From Triangularia verruculosa (taxonomy: Eukaryota > Ascomycota > Sordariomycetes > Sordariales > Podosporaceae), in the NCBI GenBank assembly GCA_033296885.1, contig MU863929.1:170801-234800 (forward strand): 64,000 bases of DNA. Direction: 5' to 3'. The notes beneath the pieces were generated by a model. The model ran no database searches, was not told the origin of the DNA, and was given only the letters and a program-made list of their open reading frames with translations. Positions 14,201 to 27,700 of the stretch are shown here, in pieces; position 1 is the stretch's first letter; each line of letters starts with the position of its first letter. The translations under genes and the position numbers were made by a program.

Positions 14201-17200
14201 TGATGGGCAAATTGGCCCAGGCACGTCACAGCTCCAAGCTCCCGTCGTGGAGAAGCCGCAATCTCGCCTTGTTCGCGATACCAAAATCCCGCCCTATGTG
14301 AAGTGCACTTGTTCCTTCTGTGGGGCCGATCGAAGCAGTGTCGTCCGATTCGGATCAAGTCTCTTTTCTCTTGCCTTTTCCAACGGCTCGAAACGCCAAA
14401 CGGGGCGGCAGTAGACCGTTTCAGGATTACTGGTAAATTACGGTCTGCACCGCGCACGTGCATCCGCAACCCAGCCGAGTGCGTTAGTGGCTTGGGGAAC
14501 AGCGACTTCTACTGGGCGCCCAAGCCGGCGGTCGGTCCGAATGCTTGCAATTAAGCCCTTGCCCTGACCACCATCAGCCACACACTTGGTGTGGAAGAGC
14601 CTCACTAACGACATCAACAGCCAGGGTACAGGCATATCGAGATACTGAGATATTGAGATATCAGTAAGGCCCTGGTTTAACCCTCAACAAAGCATCATCT
14701 TCAGCCTAGATGGAGCCTGATTCAAATACTTGCCTTAGTACTACAATTCGATCTCGACAATGTATTTTTGCTCCTACGCATTCGCTAACCAACAGCTCAA
14801 ATCACTACCTAGAAACGGGCCATCTGACCTTCTTCAGCCTCGCACCCTCCCTCCGACGACGCTCCGCTCCCTTGGTGACTGTGTGGGAGGTCATGGGACT
14901 TTTCGATATATATTAACCGACACACACAAACCCTGGCTACACATGGCATACATTGACACCAACTGTCTAGACCACGCTAGTCTAAGGTGCGGCTGCTGTA
15001 GACGATATTACACGCCCGATTTCTCGTGGAAAAGTACGGGTGTCGTCGATATTTGGACGTGGCCTGCATATGCCATCCTGATTCTGTCCATGGCTGTCCG
15101 CACCCGGTCAGACAAGACTTCGGGGTGCATATGTGGCCATCTGCCTCTGTGGTCACTAGTCGCTCTCGAGCTGCCTCCCCCGCTCTCGTCTCCACTCGGC
15201 CGAAACTGTTGTCATCGGTGCGGGTATCCAACGGGTAGGAATGCGGGCACGGACACGGACAACGGGGCCGCTGCGATGTAGAATCACCGATCACAAGTCC
15301 GGTTTGGTCTGGACCAGCAAGACCGCAGTTCACCACTCCGCTTCAGGGGGCGGCCCTACTTCCTAGATTCCAACGGTGGCTTACAGAGTGATTTGAAAGC
15401 TTCCTACCTTCTTCTTTGTGGGTAGTCGCGTCTAGCCGCGCCTAGTGGTGTAGTATCACACGGTACTGAGTATGACATCTCGCACACTTCAGTACTGAGT
15501 AGATCCGGATATACCAACAGGAAATTGCGCGGGAGAACGACTTGTCCGAGAGGCTTGGTGAGTGCCGACAGCCGTGACCACCCCGGCAGGACCCCCAGGT
15601 CAGTGAAGCCTTCGGTACCGGAAGACGACGTTGATTTTGTTGCTGTCCTCGGGGCCAACCCCACACCCAAAAGTGGCTCCTCATGTCCGGCGACCGCACC
15701 ACCGCGCGCTCGCTTCGCGCCTGACAGGCCTTGACCTTCGACTTTGCTTACCAGACCCCTCTCTCATCATGAGCACACATCACCATTCCCCCATCTCACT
15801 GCTCGCTGGAACCAGACTCGACTCCTGGGCGGTTAGCCACCACCGGCCACCTGTGCTGCAGGACACACGATTCGGATGACACCCGCGGCAAAGCTCCCTG
15901 CTCTTTTGTCGAGGCCCCCTTCCCTGGACCTTGTCCTTCCGCGGGTCCCCTGGTCACGGCTTACTTTTGTGCTGCAGATTGTCCACGATCCTTCCCGCTC
16001 ACAGGCTCGAAACGGCACTCTTTTGTCTGTACATGCATGTAAGCACGTAGTTCTATCCTGAAGCCGGAAAGGGGGGGCAGACATCTTCCTGGTGTCTAAC
16101 AATCACCAACCACAACCAAGAATATGATCATACGGCCCTTGGAACACCCACAAACTGAACAAACGAGAGCTTCGCCCATGGTTCTATCAACCAATAGGAC
16201 TCAGCAATGTCCGAGCTCTGGTCATCTCTCTTGCTGCCGTTCATAAATCACAACAACTAACACGTATGCAGTGGCATATCGAAATGAGGGGAACACCGGC
16301 AACATCCGTTCTACATGTCCCAAATTGGAACCTTTGCCCGGCTTAGACACCATAGGTGTTAATGTCTCCCAATATCTGACACGGCTACTACGTAGCAGAA
16401 AAGAGGATCAACCGATCTGCACCGTTCCCCCGAGCTGACCGCACGTGTTGCTTGCTGCTTGATGGACGATCGTCCACCGGCGGAAGGGACAATTCTTGAT
16501 GACCCGGCTTGCCCAATCCGGGGATTGGCTGTTACCCACAGACAAAACCCTGATTTTTTTGGAGACGGGCATGAGAGCTGCAAGGTAGGGCCCATGATCG
16601 TCCGGTCTTGGAAGCTCTGGGGAAGAAGCAAGAGAAGAGACGCGGGGATGAGGAGGGGGGGAGGGGTTGCTCCGGATCGCTGTGAGCTGAGCTCTCACAG
16701 CTTGTAAGTAGCACTCTACCCTGAGGTTCCGGAATATCTTGGTTGATGAATAGCCAGCCACTCGTGGATTCTCAATATCCATCATTTTCATCAATGACTT
16801 CATGAACCAGACTTGAGACCACCACTCAGAAAATAGCACGGGAAGCTTGACTTCAAGGTACTTGGGACGAGAGTGTGATAGTACCACACGGTATCAACCA
16901 TTTACCGACCTTCCAGGTTAACATTGCTGATCCATAAGAGCATCCTGCGAACCGGTATAGCGTTGCTTATAATTCCATTCCCTAACTTCTCAGATGATTA
17001 GTTGAGAAACGAAGTCACCTAAACCACCACCCCACACAATGCACCAGCTTTTTGCTGCTGCCATGGTGAGACAAGTCGATCGGACCCTGAAGACGATCAA
17101 GCATTGACAACCGCCAGACATCAGACATCAGACGAAAAATTGGCGATCATTCATGCTCGACTGGTTTACCCCAGAAAAAGATGATTTCACACCTCGGATC

Positions 17201-17763
17201 TACGTAGATGCCGGCCGTGACGTGCCGAGAAGTCAGAGGTGAGGAGGGGGCATTAAAATGTCACTGTTTCATGTCTTTTTATCTAGTGGGATTTCTGTGA
17301 ATGCGCGGGGTGAAAATGAGGGGTGATTTAGTACGAGCTTCACTTGGCTATGTTCGTGCGTCATCAAGTGATGGCCCCTCATGTGTGAGAATTGTGAGCA
17401 TAATTCTTTTAAAAAAGAAAACAGTGAATGAGATCCAGAAGAGAGGGTCAGAAACTGACTTGAAATGGATTGAAATAAAGCGTGATAAAGCTGCCAGTAA
17501 ACTTCATCAACTCATAACAAACGCTTGAACGTACGATCTCTCAGTGAGCTGTTCCATGTAATGGTTTTCACAACCTGAATTGAAGCTCAAGTCCTAGTGT
17601 GAGTATATCGTTTTTGGACATGTTATACCTTTCATTCGTCTTGAGCCAAAATCGCGAGAAGAATATATTTTGCAGGTAAATATCCAAGTGGGTATATAAG
17701 TACCTGAATCATCATACCACCTCTACTGGTCCCTTTCGGTCGTCGGTCCTCTGTAATAAAGCT
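11246..17763. other. Long spacer without a convincing gene
   Basis: ORFs of up to about 220 codons occur on both strands (for example around 13482-14414 and 14760-15281), but they overlap each other, lack recognisable domains and have no codon-like bias. A regulator and a secreted enzyme face the same way on either side of it. Likely content is UTR, promoter and possibly unannotated non-coding transcripts. Confidence 0.55.
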
Positions 17764-19345
17764 CTAAAAGACAACCCCCAACCCACTAACCAACAACACC
17801 GCGAAATAAACCTGCCACACAAACACCATCCCAAATGAAGAAGACCCTATGCTGCTGCTGCTTTTCGTTGATTCCGATCGGGATGTAGATGCAGCCCCAG
17901 CGGGAGCATCCCTAGATTGACCATCACCGGCGGATTGGCCATCGCAGTCTGCGTCTCTGGAAAGAAAAGAAACAAGTATAAGTTACACAGAGCGAGAAAA
18001 AACCCTGCTCGCACAACACCATCGCAACAAGGTTTAGCTTTTTGCTTACTCCTTCCACAAGATGTGATTCGGTCCGCTCGTCAACGTTGCCGTAGCAAGT
18101 GACTTGCCAATCTTTCCAGTCGCAACGTCGCGCTCAAAGATGGTGATCCACTGGTCGACTCCGGAGACGACGGCAACCTGGGTGCCTGCTTTGTTGAAGG
18201 TAAAGTGACGAGGGAAGTTGCCTCCAGATGGAGCTTTCTGGACAAAGGCCAGCTTGCCCGACTGCTGGTCGATCGAGAAGGTGATGAGTGAGTCTGATTT
18301 GATGGTGGTTCCGTTGGAGAGGGTGAAGGTGTCAGTCAAGCCTAGGCGAGAAGACACGATCAAGAACTTGTTGTCGTGCTATATGGTTTCTTCTGTTAGT
18401 TTTTGACTTTGTTTCGGCCAGCACTGGAGAGAGGCATTTTTCGTTTACTTACAGAGAGAATAAGCTCGCCAGCTCTGGTCTCTGAAGGGGGAACCTCCCC
18501 GTTGCCGTGGGTCGTGCCATTGAATACTTGAGAAAAGCTCAACTCGTCGTTCTCGTAGGTGATCTCAAACCCGAGGATGGTGTTTGCTAGTTCGTTGGCA
18601 ACATAGAAAAAGGTTTTGGAATCCGTCTTGAGGAATACACCATGCCTGGGCCCTGTTCCACGATCCAACTCATGGGCAGTCTTGCTGGTGAGTTGGAGTG
18701 AGGAACTGCCGACCTGGTAGACACGGAGGAGGTCCCACCCAAGGTCAGGAAAAACAAGAAAGTTGCCTGTGGGATCGAGAACACCTTGGTGAGGGCGAGA
18801 CTGCTCTTGACCGGTGCGGTTGTCTGGTGTCACAGGAAATACTTCTGTTTGAAGAACTTTGGGGAGAGCAGGGTTGCTGATGTCAAGTGTGTCGACGGTA
18901 CCAGATCCACTAACACCAACATATCAGTCGTTACATCCCCAACCAAAAAATGTGAAATAACGTACTAGTTAGCTGTGGCTACTCCGTGGCCGTTCTCGCC
19001 ATAGAGTGCAATGTGCACGGGGCCTCCATGAGTGGAACTATTCCCTACAAAGGCGAGAGTGCCGTCTGCATTCAGCTTGGCTGAGGTAAATGTGCCATTG
19101 CCCTGGTCCCAGTTCTCATTGATGCAATAGTATTGATCTTCTCCAACGAGTGTTTGCCATGACGGATTGGTGCCGCAAATTTGGGAGATGGAGCCAACTT
19201 GCTCCAGGCCTTTGCTTCCTAGCTTGTATGTCGTGATTCCTCCGGCATACGATGATACGTAAAGGAATGATGGTTTAGAGCAAGCTGCTGATGTCAATGA
19301 AAAACTCGCCGAGAGGGTAGTGATGATGCCATGTGAGGCTCTCAT
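17764..19345 (-). CDS. Secreted, GPI-anchored lactonase-type beta-propeller protein
   Basis: Four exons (19345-18966, 18909-18453, 18378-18050, 17956-17764) keep one frame of 452 residues. Residues 1 to about 22 form a signal peptide (hydrophobic, ending TSAA before CSKP). The body matches the 7-bladed propeller family of 6-phosphogluconolactonase and fungal carboxy-muconate cyclase, with blades such as SRPHQGVLDPTGNFLVFPDLG, GPRHGVFLKTDSKTFFYVAN and FPRHFTFNKAGTQVAVV. Exon 4 adds a Ser-rich linker (TSRSESTKSSSS) and a final hydrophobic run ending VYFAVLLVSGLGVVF, the layout of a GPI-attachment signal. If intron 3 is kept, a TAA inside its donor ends the protein at HILWKE without the anchor. 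The substrate is unknown; cell-surface location is inferred. Confidence 0.85.
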
Positions 19346-22300
19346 GGTGATTGGTGGATGCGTTTAAGGTGAGGTACGAGTGCAGGTCGATGTAACGATA
19401 TCTAATGCTGGTGTATTACTTGTTTTGGTGCTGTGTAGGTGCAAGTCGCGTTCTGGGAAAGTAAAGTTCCTACGTACGTCAGGCAGATTGGCTGCAAGTA
19501 TTGTACGTGGTTGAAATGAATAAAAATCTAGACTGACGAAGTGAAAAGACCTGGCTATCAAGGGATTTCCAGAAATCTTGCAATGCGGCGCGTGCGGCTT
19601 TAATAAGGGGAGAAACTGTCGATCTCAAACACAGCCGTCCTATCTTCCAACAATAAGCAGCTACCTATTATTCACTTGATTTTTTTACCCCCTAGACAGC
19701 CAGCAGGGCCATTACCGGTCGACGGTCAGTTGGTTCTCATACATCCAACATTATTGGCCCCGTTGGCACTGGTTTTTCCGGGCTCAGAGTTGGTGAGACC
19801 TTCTGGCGGCCAACCGCGACATGGGGAACAATCATCCAAAGACCCCTTGCAGGTCAGGAGCGGGAATGTGCTGTGCCTCGTTACGCATGGCTCAGATCGG
19901 GGCATCCAACTGCAAACAGGGCAACGCCCCATCCGACATGGCGTGGAAAAGTGAGAAACACCAATCCTTTGGGTGACTTGACTAGTGATAGGAAACATGG
20001 AGGAATGTACGCCACGGACAAACAACAAGACAATGGGTTCCGGTGGGCAACCCCAGTTGCTGCCGGTGATGAGAGGCGTGTCAGAGAATGTGTGAGGTTG
20101 GGAATAACGGCTGGCTGAGAAGCATCGATGAGTTTCGACCAATCATTATCAGGATCCCAGCTTGTTGCGGCTGGGGAGGCGGGACCGGACAGTGCCTGCC
20201 CCCAATTAGCGGCCATGGCGGGACCCGCCATGCGGGGAAGTCGCTGGCTGCGCCCTAGAGGCTCGCTGAGATCCACTAAAAGACAAACAAGCTCACTGTA
20301 GCCGCTCCACCAGGGTCTTGGATCGCTTCAACATTGCATTTCTCGTCTCTGTTGGCTTGAATTGTTCCATATTTGGGCTTGATGAAGTTGTTGGATTCCA
20401 GATATCGGTTACCTGCATTCGATTCTCTTTATTCCAGGGTCCTGTTGGTATCTTACCAAGCACCAAGCGTCAGAAGTTGCATGTTTCAAATCGACACCTC
20501 GGACATCAATCAATTTCCCTCTCAGTCATACGCACTTCCGGTCCTGTCACCCGTGCCCCTGACGATCGGTAGTCATGCTCACACCTCCCGAAGCCTCGAG
20601 CTTTACGGCCTACTGTTGATTATGAGGTGGTATGATCAAGGGTTCGATTCTACAACTTCTCCCCCGGGTCCTGACCGCCTGGTCCGCCGCCACATGGGCT
20701 TCTCATAGCCGGGCAGGCGACCAGACCATGCCAACGGCAACAAAATGATGCTTTGACAACAGTGTTAATGCGATCCCGGCAAGACCCAACCAGCTATTCT
20801 CGTCGCACACCGTCCCTCCGGATAAAGACGGTCCGTGGATGCGCCACAGCAAAGCTCTACCTTCAAGCAAGGCTGCCATCATGAAAGCCCCGCGCCTTGC
20901 TTCTTACCTTTCAGGAGTCTCGCTGTCCGGATGGCATCTACCCCGTTGTCAGCCCCATTCCAACACGCTAACCTGCGGTTCTGCAGGACCCTATTTTCGT
21001 CTAGGGGAGGTCTAGATCCGACTCAATATGCACATACGCGCGCTGGCGACTGCGTAGCTGCACGTCAGGCTGTTTGTCTACCAGTCATCTCTCGCCAGTC
21101 TCAAAAATACCCAAAGTCCACCAGCCTGCAAAGAGTGGCCTTACCGGGACGAACCGAGCAAGCCAATATATGTTGCTTTGGCCCTCATCTATCACAGCGC
21201 CGTATTCCTGGATACTGGATATTGCCAATCAATAAGTGTTTCTAGAAAACGTTCGACAAGGCAAAGATCGTCCACGATATGTCTGTGTACCGATATACCT
21301 TCTTCGCCCGCCGCCATGCTCGATTGTCACCAAAAACGTCACTCAGACTCGCTTGGAGCAGGCCTTCCCCTCGTTGGTGCCCAAGCGACGGGAGGTGATA
21401 CCACATGCACGTGGGAGAATCCAGCCTTCTGTTCTCCCCCCAAGCCTCCCCCTCATCATGATCATGGAGCTAGCACAGCTTTCTCCAACTCTCAACTCCA
21501 ACTTCTGCACTCCACACAATTGCCGTGGCTCACACGATCCGGATCCCGAAAAGGGGGGATAGCTACTCCCCCTCTCATACGCTTTAGATGCCTTGCAGCA
21601 ATGTAGACTACGCTAAGGCCAACCACCATGGATAGCCGCTGGCTTAACCATACACCATCATTGATGTTTCGCAGACTTAAGCAACGAAGTGGTGTTGTTC
21701 TTACTCACCTTCCTATTCTGGCATACGTACGCTAACTAAATAATACTAACCCCATGTCTCACGTCGCTCGCTGGCCCTACGTTGGTTCCTCAAGGTAGCA
21801 GTACCACGGCTTCAACATCATTTGCAATACCGCGGCTGATGTTGTTTACATAGATCTTGCAGGGTAAAAGGCTACGCAGACAACTAAGGCTCATTCGGCT
21901 GTCGTCCTCAGACAGGTACACTGCTACTCTCATCTCCAACCAAGGATCTGGGCTTCTTGGTTCGCCCGTTGGCAGAACCTGACGTTGTCACCGTTTCGAT
22001 TGTCATCCAGGGCATCCAAACGGAAATCACAACACACAGACGGCATCCACTCAGGCACATGCCTTCTCTTCCCTTGCTTCCAAAGAACCGATGTGACGGT
22101 CGTCACGAACGCCACTATTCCTAGCGTCGGGACTCAAGCTGTTGCGCGAAGTTACGCTGTAGACTTTATCCGTTTAGCCGCGGACAACCCTGTCATGCCA
22201 TGCACACACATGCTTGGCCCTAGCTAACCTCAACATCACTCGTCCTGGGTCCATGTCTCAAAGTACCGAGTGTGTTTGTTGAATCACGACTGCAGGTTGC

Positions 22301-24723
22301 TCAGCTTGAGAACCGCTGAGACGTTAGCTCTGGGTTTGTGAGACGGTCAAAGAGCCAGGCTACTCATCGGCGTTCTTTCTAGGTGCCGGGGAACGATCGT
22401 GAACAGGCCATGATGGCGAGCTTGAATATACGGAAGTCGTCCTTGCCAACCTCGTATCAATCACCTCACGAAGGGGCCTGTCACGACAATACCTTACAAC
22501 AGGTACCTAGTGTCAGGGGCAAGGTTAAGAAATCACCACTCCCTTCCTGATGCTACCTGTGAATCCCCCGATCTTACTGTAACTTCAGGACTCCCGCACA
22601 GAAGGCATAGCCGAGAGGATAAACGAGCGAAAGCTTCCAAGAAACAGGCAATATACGAAGTATCCTGTTGCTAAAAAGAAAAACAAGCATTATTCTACAT
22701 CAACCGACCCGGCAGGGCCGATCTGTCCACTTGCTTCCCTCTTCTCCCTCCCCTGGTCTCGAAACCATTCCTAAAAGAAGCTCGACGACGTTACTAGCTC
22801 GTGTGTCCTCTTTGCTATGAGGTACAACCTGGCTGTCAATCACTCCTCTTTCTTCCACTATGGCAAGTGGGTATTAGGAATCGTAGTGTGATCTCCGTTT
22901 TACAGGGCCGGGGATCGAAGTATCACGATCCGGGTCTCCGTTTTTGACCTTATTTGTGTGGAAGAAACCAGGATGATACACTTTGTTTACGTTTGAACGT
23001 TCAGGGTAATAAAGAAAACACACGAGGTTACTTTCGCTTTTATCCTTTTCTTTTTCGTTTCCCTTTTTTCCAATTGCCCGTACATATGCGCAAGGCGGCA
23101 GTGGGGAAGACCCTGAAAAATGGGACGTAAAGAAATAGAGAAAAAGAACTTTTTTAATTTTAGATTTCTGGTCCCCTGCTGAGAAAGAAATACTGGGGTT
23201 CGACTGTTCTGCACCGGGAAGGGTCAGTCAGGTACCTGACGCTGACACGAGGAAATGGTTACTGTAACCGTCACCTTTTATCGAGTAGGGAGGTATGGTG
23301 ACGTTCCTGTTCTTTTTTCTTTTTGGCTGGATCTGGACAGATATGTGTACCGGGTTTCAATGATTGGCTTGGTGGGTAAAGTAGATAGGTAGACAAGAGG
23401 GATACAGAGTTGTCAAATACGTTTGCTTGGAGTACTTTTCTTTTCTTGAACTGCGGTTTGTATCGTGTTGGAAAGGTGATGCTGCAGGGCTACCTAGCTG
23501 GGTTGGGTTAGATGGCTGGTGAACCCGGGTTTTATTATGGGTGATACCTGGGTTATCTACCGAAGGAGTCCGAGTTCATTATGGCAGAGCTGGGAAGATT
23601 ACCACAGTAGGTAGGTAGACGGCATACGTACTGCTCTTTGACCGTGTTTTTTTCCATGTCAGCATGGCCTTAAGGGTGGCTACCTAAATAGATGTTGAAG
23701 CAAGCAAGGCGAGCACCAAGGATTACCGCTCATGGGACTTGTACGGACGAGAAGCAATTGCAAAACCTGCCAATGGTTTTTTTGTTTACATTTGTCTACA
23801 GTTTTCTCAAATACCAGTCAACTGTCCAATCCCCTTTTCGACGACCCCCTTCCCCAGCCTCGCATAATGTACCTATGCACTCTCGTCTACTTTGTTCGTC
23901 GGTACGTCGCTTGTATGTACGTTATTGGATCCCAGGCTGCAGTGTCAAAAAAGCAATGCCGTTGGTGTGCTTCTCGGTATTTTTACCCTCTATATTAATG
24001 ACCTTTCCTCACCCTTGGGTTTGGACTGTCCCAAACTGTCCAAACGAAGAGACCAAACTCATTGACAGGCAGCTGAAAAAGCGAAATAGGTATCGCTGAC
24101 AGTTGACCCGGTTTTGCTCTGTTAATGGTGCGGATATATATCCGTGCGTTTGCATGCCCTGATATCTCTTTTGGGCGATATTTTGTGGCTGATATAACTC
24201 TAGGATCGGGTACTTTCCCCTGGACTCATGCCCGCAAAGGTGCAGATATCACATACAACCCCAGCAGTTACAAGCACGGCAGACATTTACGGCAGTTTAG
24301 CTTGTCACTTTGAGGGCACACACACAGAGAGGGAGAGAGAGCAAGACGAAATACGTCAAAGTAGTGTTTATTCGAACTGAAGAGCACTTGAAATTGAAAC
24401 AGATCACCAAAAACCCCAGCTCTTTCTAGGTAAATGACAGACACCCCGGAACGCTCACCACCCAACCATCCACCCACCCACCCTCCCGCCAACCAAAAAC
24501 TACTACCCGATCAATGCATGAATAAATGATAAAAACCTCTCTTGCCCTTTCATCAAAGATGAAATAAAAATGATGCTGTTGAAAATCTCCCACCTAATGC
24601 TCCAAAATCTCATCTCCACACCGTTCCACAATGCAAGACGAGAAAAAAAAAATGATAAAGAGATGAATTAATGCAAAAAAAGAAACGAAGAGAAAACATA
24701 AATGTCAAAAAGAAAAGGGGGTA
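19346..24723. other. Long spacer without a convincing gene
   Basis: It lies between the lactonase start and the 3' end of the FNIP-like gene. Only short ORFs without domains are found. A B-box-like GGTTCGATTC at about 20640 has no matching tRNA fold. The last ~150 bases before 24724 are A-rich and probably belong to the 3' UTR of the next gene. Confidence 0.55.
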
Positions 24724-27700
24724 TCAATCCATGAACCTGCTGTCTTTCTCCACAACGTCTAACCAATTCCTAACCGCCTCCCTCAAAATGCTCTCCTTGT
24801 CCTTGTCTATCGTTGTTGATGCCCTTGTTGCTGTTGTCGGTGGGCCATCCTCCTGCTGTTGTAACTGCTCCTGTTTCCTGTCGTCGATGACGTCCAGTAT
24901 GATCTCCTCCAACGCCCCCAGCAGCACAGTCTTGCACCGCGAGCGCGGGACTTCTGGCGCCATTCCTCCCCCGAGGCCGTGCTGATGGGCATTATGAGTG
25001 GAGCGGGCGTCTCCTTGTGTGGAAGTGCTGTTGCTTCTCTCCCTGCGCTTGCTGGTTGACCGAGATGAGCATGACGAGCTGGCTTTGCTCATTATGTCGG
25101 AGCCTCCTGCTGCCATGACCTTCTCGATGGCTTCCACCAGGGTTTCATCGAGGCTGACGATAAGCTCCTCGATGAATTCATCATGAACTTGCGCATCAGC
25201 AGGAGTGCGGGCGGGCGTGAGAGGAGTTGCCTGAGGGGAAGGGGTCCTGGTGCTAAAAGACCGGTCTGTGTAGCCGGGCTTGACCAGGCGGCGGTAATGA
25301 ATACGGGTTATGGTAAACGTAGTGGTGTCAGCCACGATGGCGGAGCTGATGTCGACCCATCTCTCTGCGTCTCCATCGGGCGAGAATGCGTCAAGAAGCA
25401 CCTGGGGAGTAGGCTCAGCTCGCATGGAGGCCTTGATCTGCTTCATCAAGTCACCCTGCGGCGGCACGGCCTGCAGGACAAAGTCCGGATGATATTGCTG
25501 TAGCCAGCCTGCAACGTTGAGAGGAACATCTCCGTCAGCAGAGAAGCGGCACGACTGCTCAAAAGAATCAAGTCCAGAACCAAAGCCGGCAGCTGACAGA
25601 TAGCCGCTGCTCGAGGGAGAGCTCACGGCACTCTCAAATGAAGTGAGGAAATCTGGCAATGGGATGTCGACGTCAATGACGCCATCGTGGACGTTGATGG
25701 AAGTCTTGACTGGTGATTCGAATGCACCCGAAGGATCCGGAGTCCTTTGCAGCTTTGGACGTGGGTTTGCCTGATCAGACAGCCCAAAAGTGTCTGCTGA
25801 AGTTCGGGTTGGGGAGATTGAGTCCGCCTCACCACTCACTGGAGAAGACACCTGAGCATCAGCAGGTAGGCTTCCAGCCGGAACCTTGCCGGGTTCTGGG
25901 GTCGCCTTTGCGACAGTGGGAGCAGATGGTCGCCGGGCCTTTGTCGGAGACCCGAGGGCGCCATTTTGTTCATCGGCCAACTCAGGGACTTTCGCCACGG
26001 AATCTCTCCTCCGTGTGTTCCAAAGACCACTGATCACACTCCATCGCGAGCTCTGTCTGCGATCATTCGCAGCTGCGCCATCTTCCCTGGTGAGACGCTT
26101 GAGATCGTTGGCAGCAACGCTGTTGCTACTTCCGGGTCGGCCTTGTGCAAAAGGATCAGCTGGCTGAGCCGTGGCAAAGTGCGGGATGCTGGTCTCTGCC
26201 GTGATCGTTGCGGTCGTGGCAGCACTGCTTTTGCGTGTATTTGGGTCGGTGCCCCTGATCGGGAGATGGGCTGTTCGCATTGACGTGGCATCTGATGCCC
26301 GCCGCTCGTGTCGCCCCTCCATGCTCAGATGGGCCAAGGGAGGCGGGATCCCAGTTCCACGAGCATGCTGTGACTGTAAACTGAGATTACGCGAATGTGA
26401 AGGCACCCTCGAGCCGGTTCGCCGGTTGATCTTACGACGCAGCGATTCCTCTTTTAGTATTGGAACAACAAAAGAAGGAGGAGACTGAGAGAGGGTGCCA
26501 TAGGATGTCGAAGTGCTTGGTCGGTGCGCCCTGATGGTGGGAATTTGCTGAGATGCAGGCAGAAAGGCAGCAAGCAAGAAGATCAGCCGGCGAGCCGCAA
26601 TCTTGTTGTCGCTCACAATGATGGTGCGAGCAGGCACCAGATTGTCTTCCTCTGCCTTTGCCTTCTTCTGCAAAAAGTACTTTCGACGGTATTCATGGGG
26701 ACTGAGCGCCTGGAGCCAGTCGGTATGGGTTGCCAAGAAGCCAGTCAACAACGTGTAGACGAAGAAGCCTTGCTCTCTGCCACCAGCCCATTTGGCCACA
26801 CTGCGAGCTTCATCGCGCCAGATGGGCCATCGGTTCTGTCCTGTAGTCACACGAGACGCCCGAATGCCCGCCACAATTCTGGTTTTGGCGGCGATGACTT
26901 CTTCCTTAATGTGTCGATTATCCAGTAGACAGTTAGGGAGCAAAGTAATTGGTTTCGCGTTCGTTTTGGGAGGCTTGATCGGGGCGCCGTCTTCGCTACG
27001 GCGGCCGGACATGGACAACGCTCTTGCCCTGTGCGGAAGGCTCGGGAGCGGGTCAGGCGACGTCAAATCAGCCTGTCTGAGCATCTGGAATATAATTGCA
27101 GCTGCCTTCGACTGCAAATGTGTTAATGTCCGCATGATGATATCCCAGTGTTGTGTGATGCTGTCAATCTGGTCCTCCATATCGCTACTGAAGCTAGTTT
27201 CGAAGGAGTCTATCCCGTAGCCGCCTTGATTGCCGACCAAAGTCCATCCAGAGCGCCGGGCTGAGCTGAATGATGATGGGAACGAATCTTGCTCAGTGTA
27301 CGAGTTCGAACCCCTAAACGTGGGCCTAAGAGATGGCGCTGGCGTTGAATGAGGCGGCGGAGGGAGACTGATGATCAGGGCGACAGCATACATGGGTGTG
27401 CGCTTCTGTTTGGGCTGGAATTTCTTCTTCTTGGCCATGTTGTCGTCTGAACTTTTGGGGAAGGGGAAGCTATTGCTCTCTTCCGCACCAGCTGGCGTAG
27501 CTTGTTCGTCTAGAGGCAGGTTTACCGGAAACAGCCTTGTTATCAGCACTTTTTTGCGCTCGTATCCCCGGCCTGGGACACCTGGCGTAGGCGGACTGGT
27601 CGGCGGCGGCGGGTTCTCGGACGAAAATGACTGCGAGAGTCTGCTAGCCCTCATGCTGGATCTGCCCATAGAGCTTCGCCCATCTGAGAACATGGAGGCA

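Noticed and set aside
13482..14414. Opposed ORFs of 173 and 221 codons
   Set aside because: They overlap on opposite strands, have no recognisable domain and show no splice context.
16408..16887. 159-codon minus-strand ORF
   Set aside because: Composition looks random and competing plus-strand ORFs overlap it.
20632..20660. Possible tRNA B box (GGTTCGATTC)
   Set aside because: No A box, acceptor stem or anticodon arm could be folded around it.
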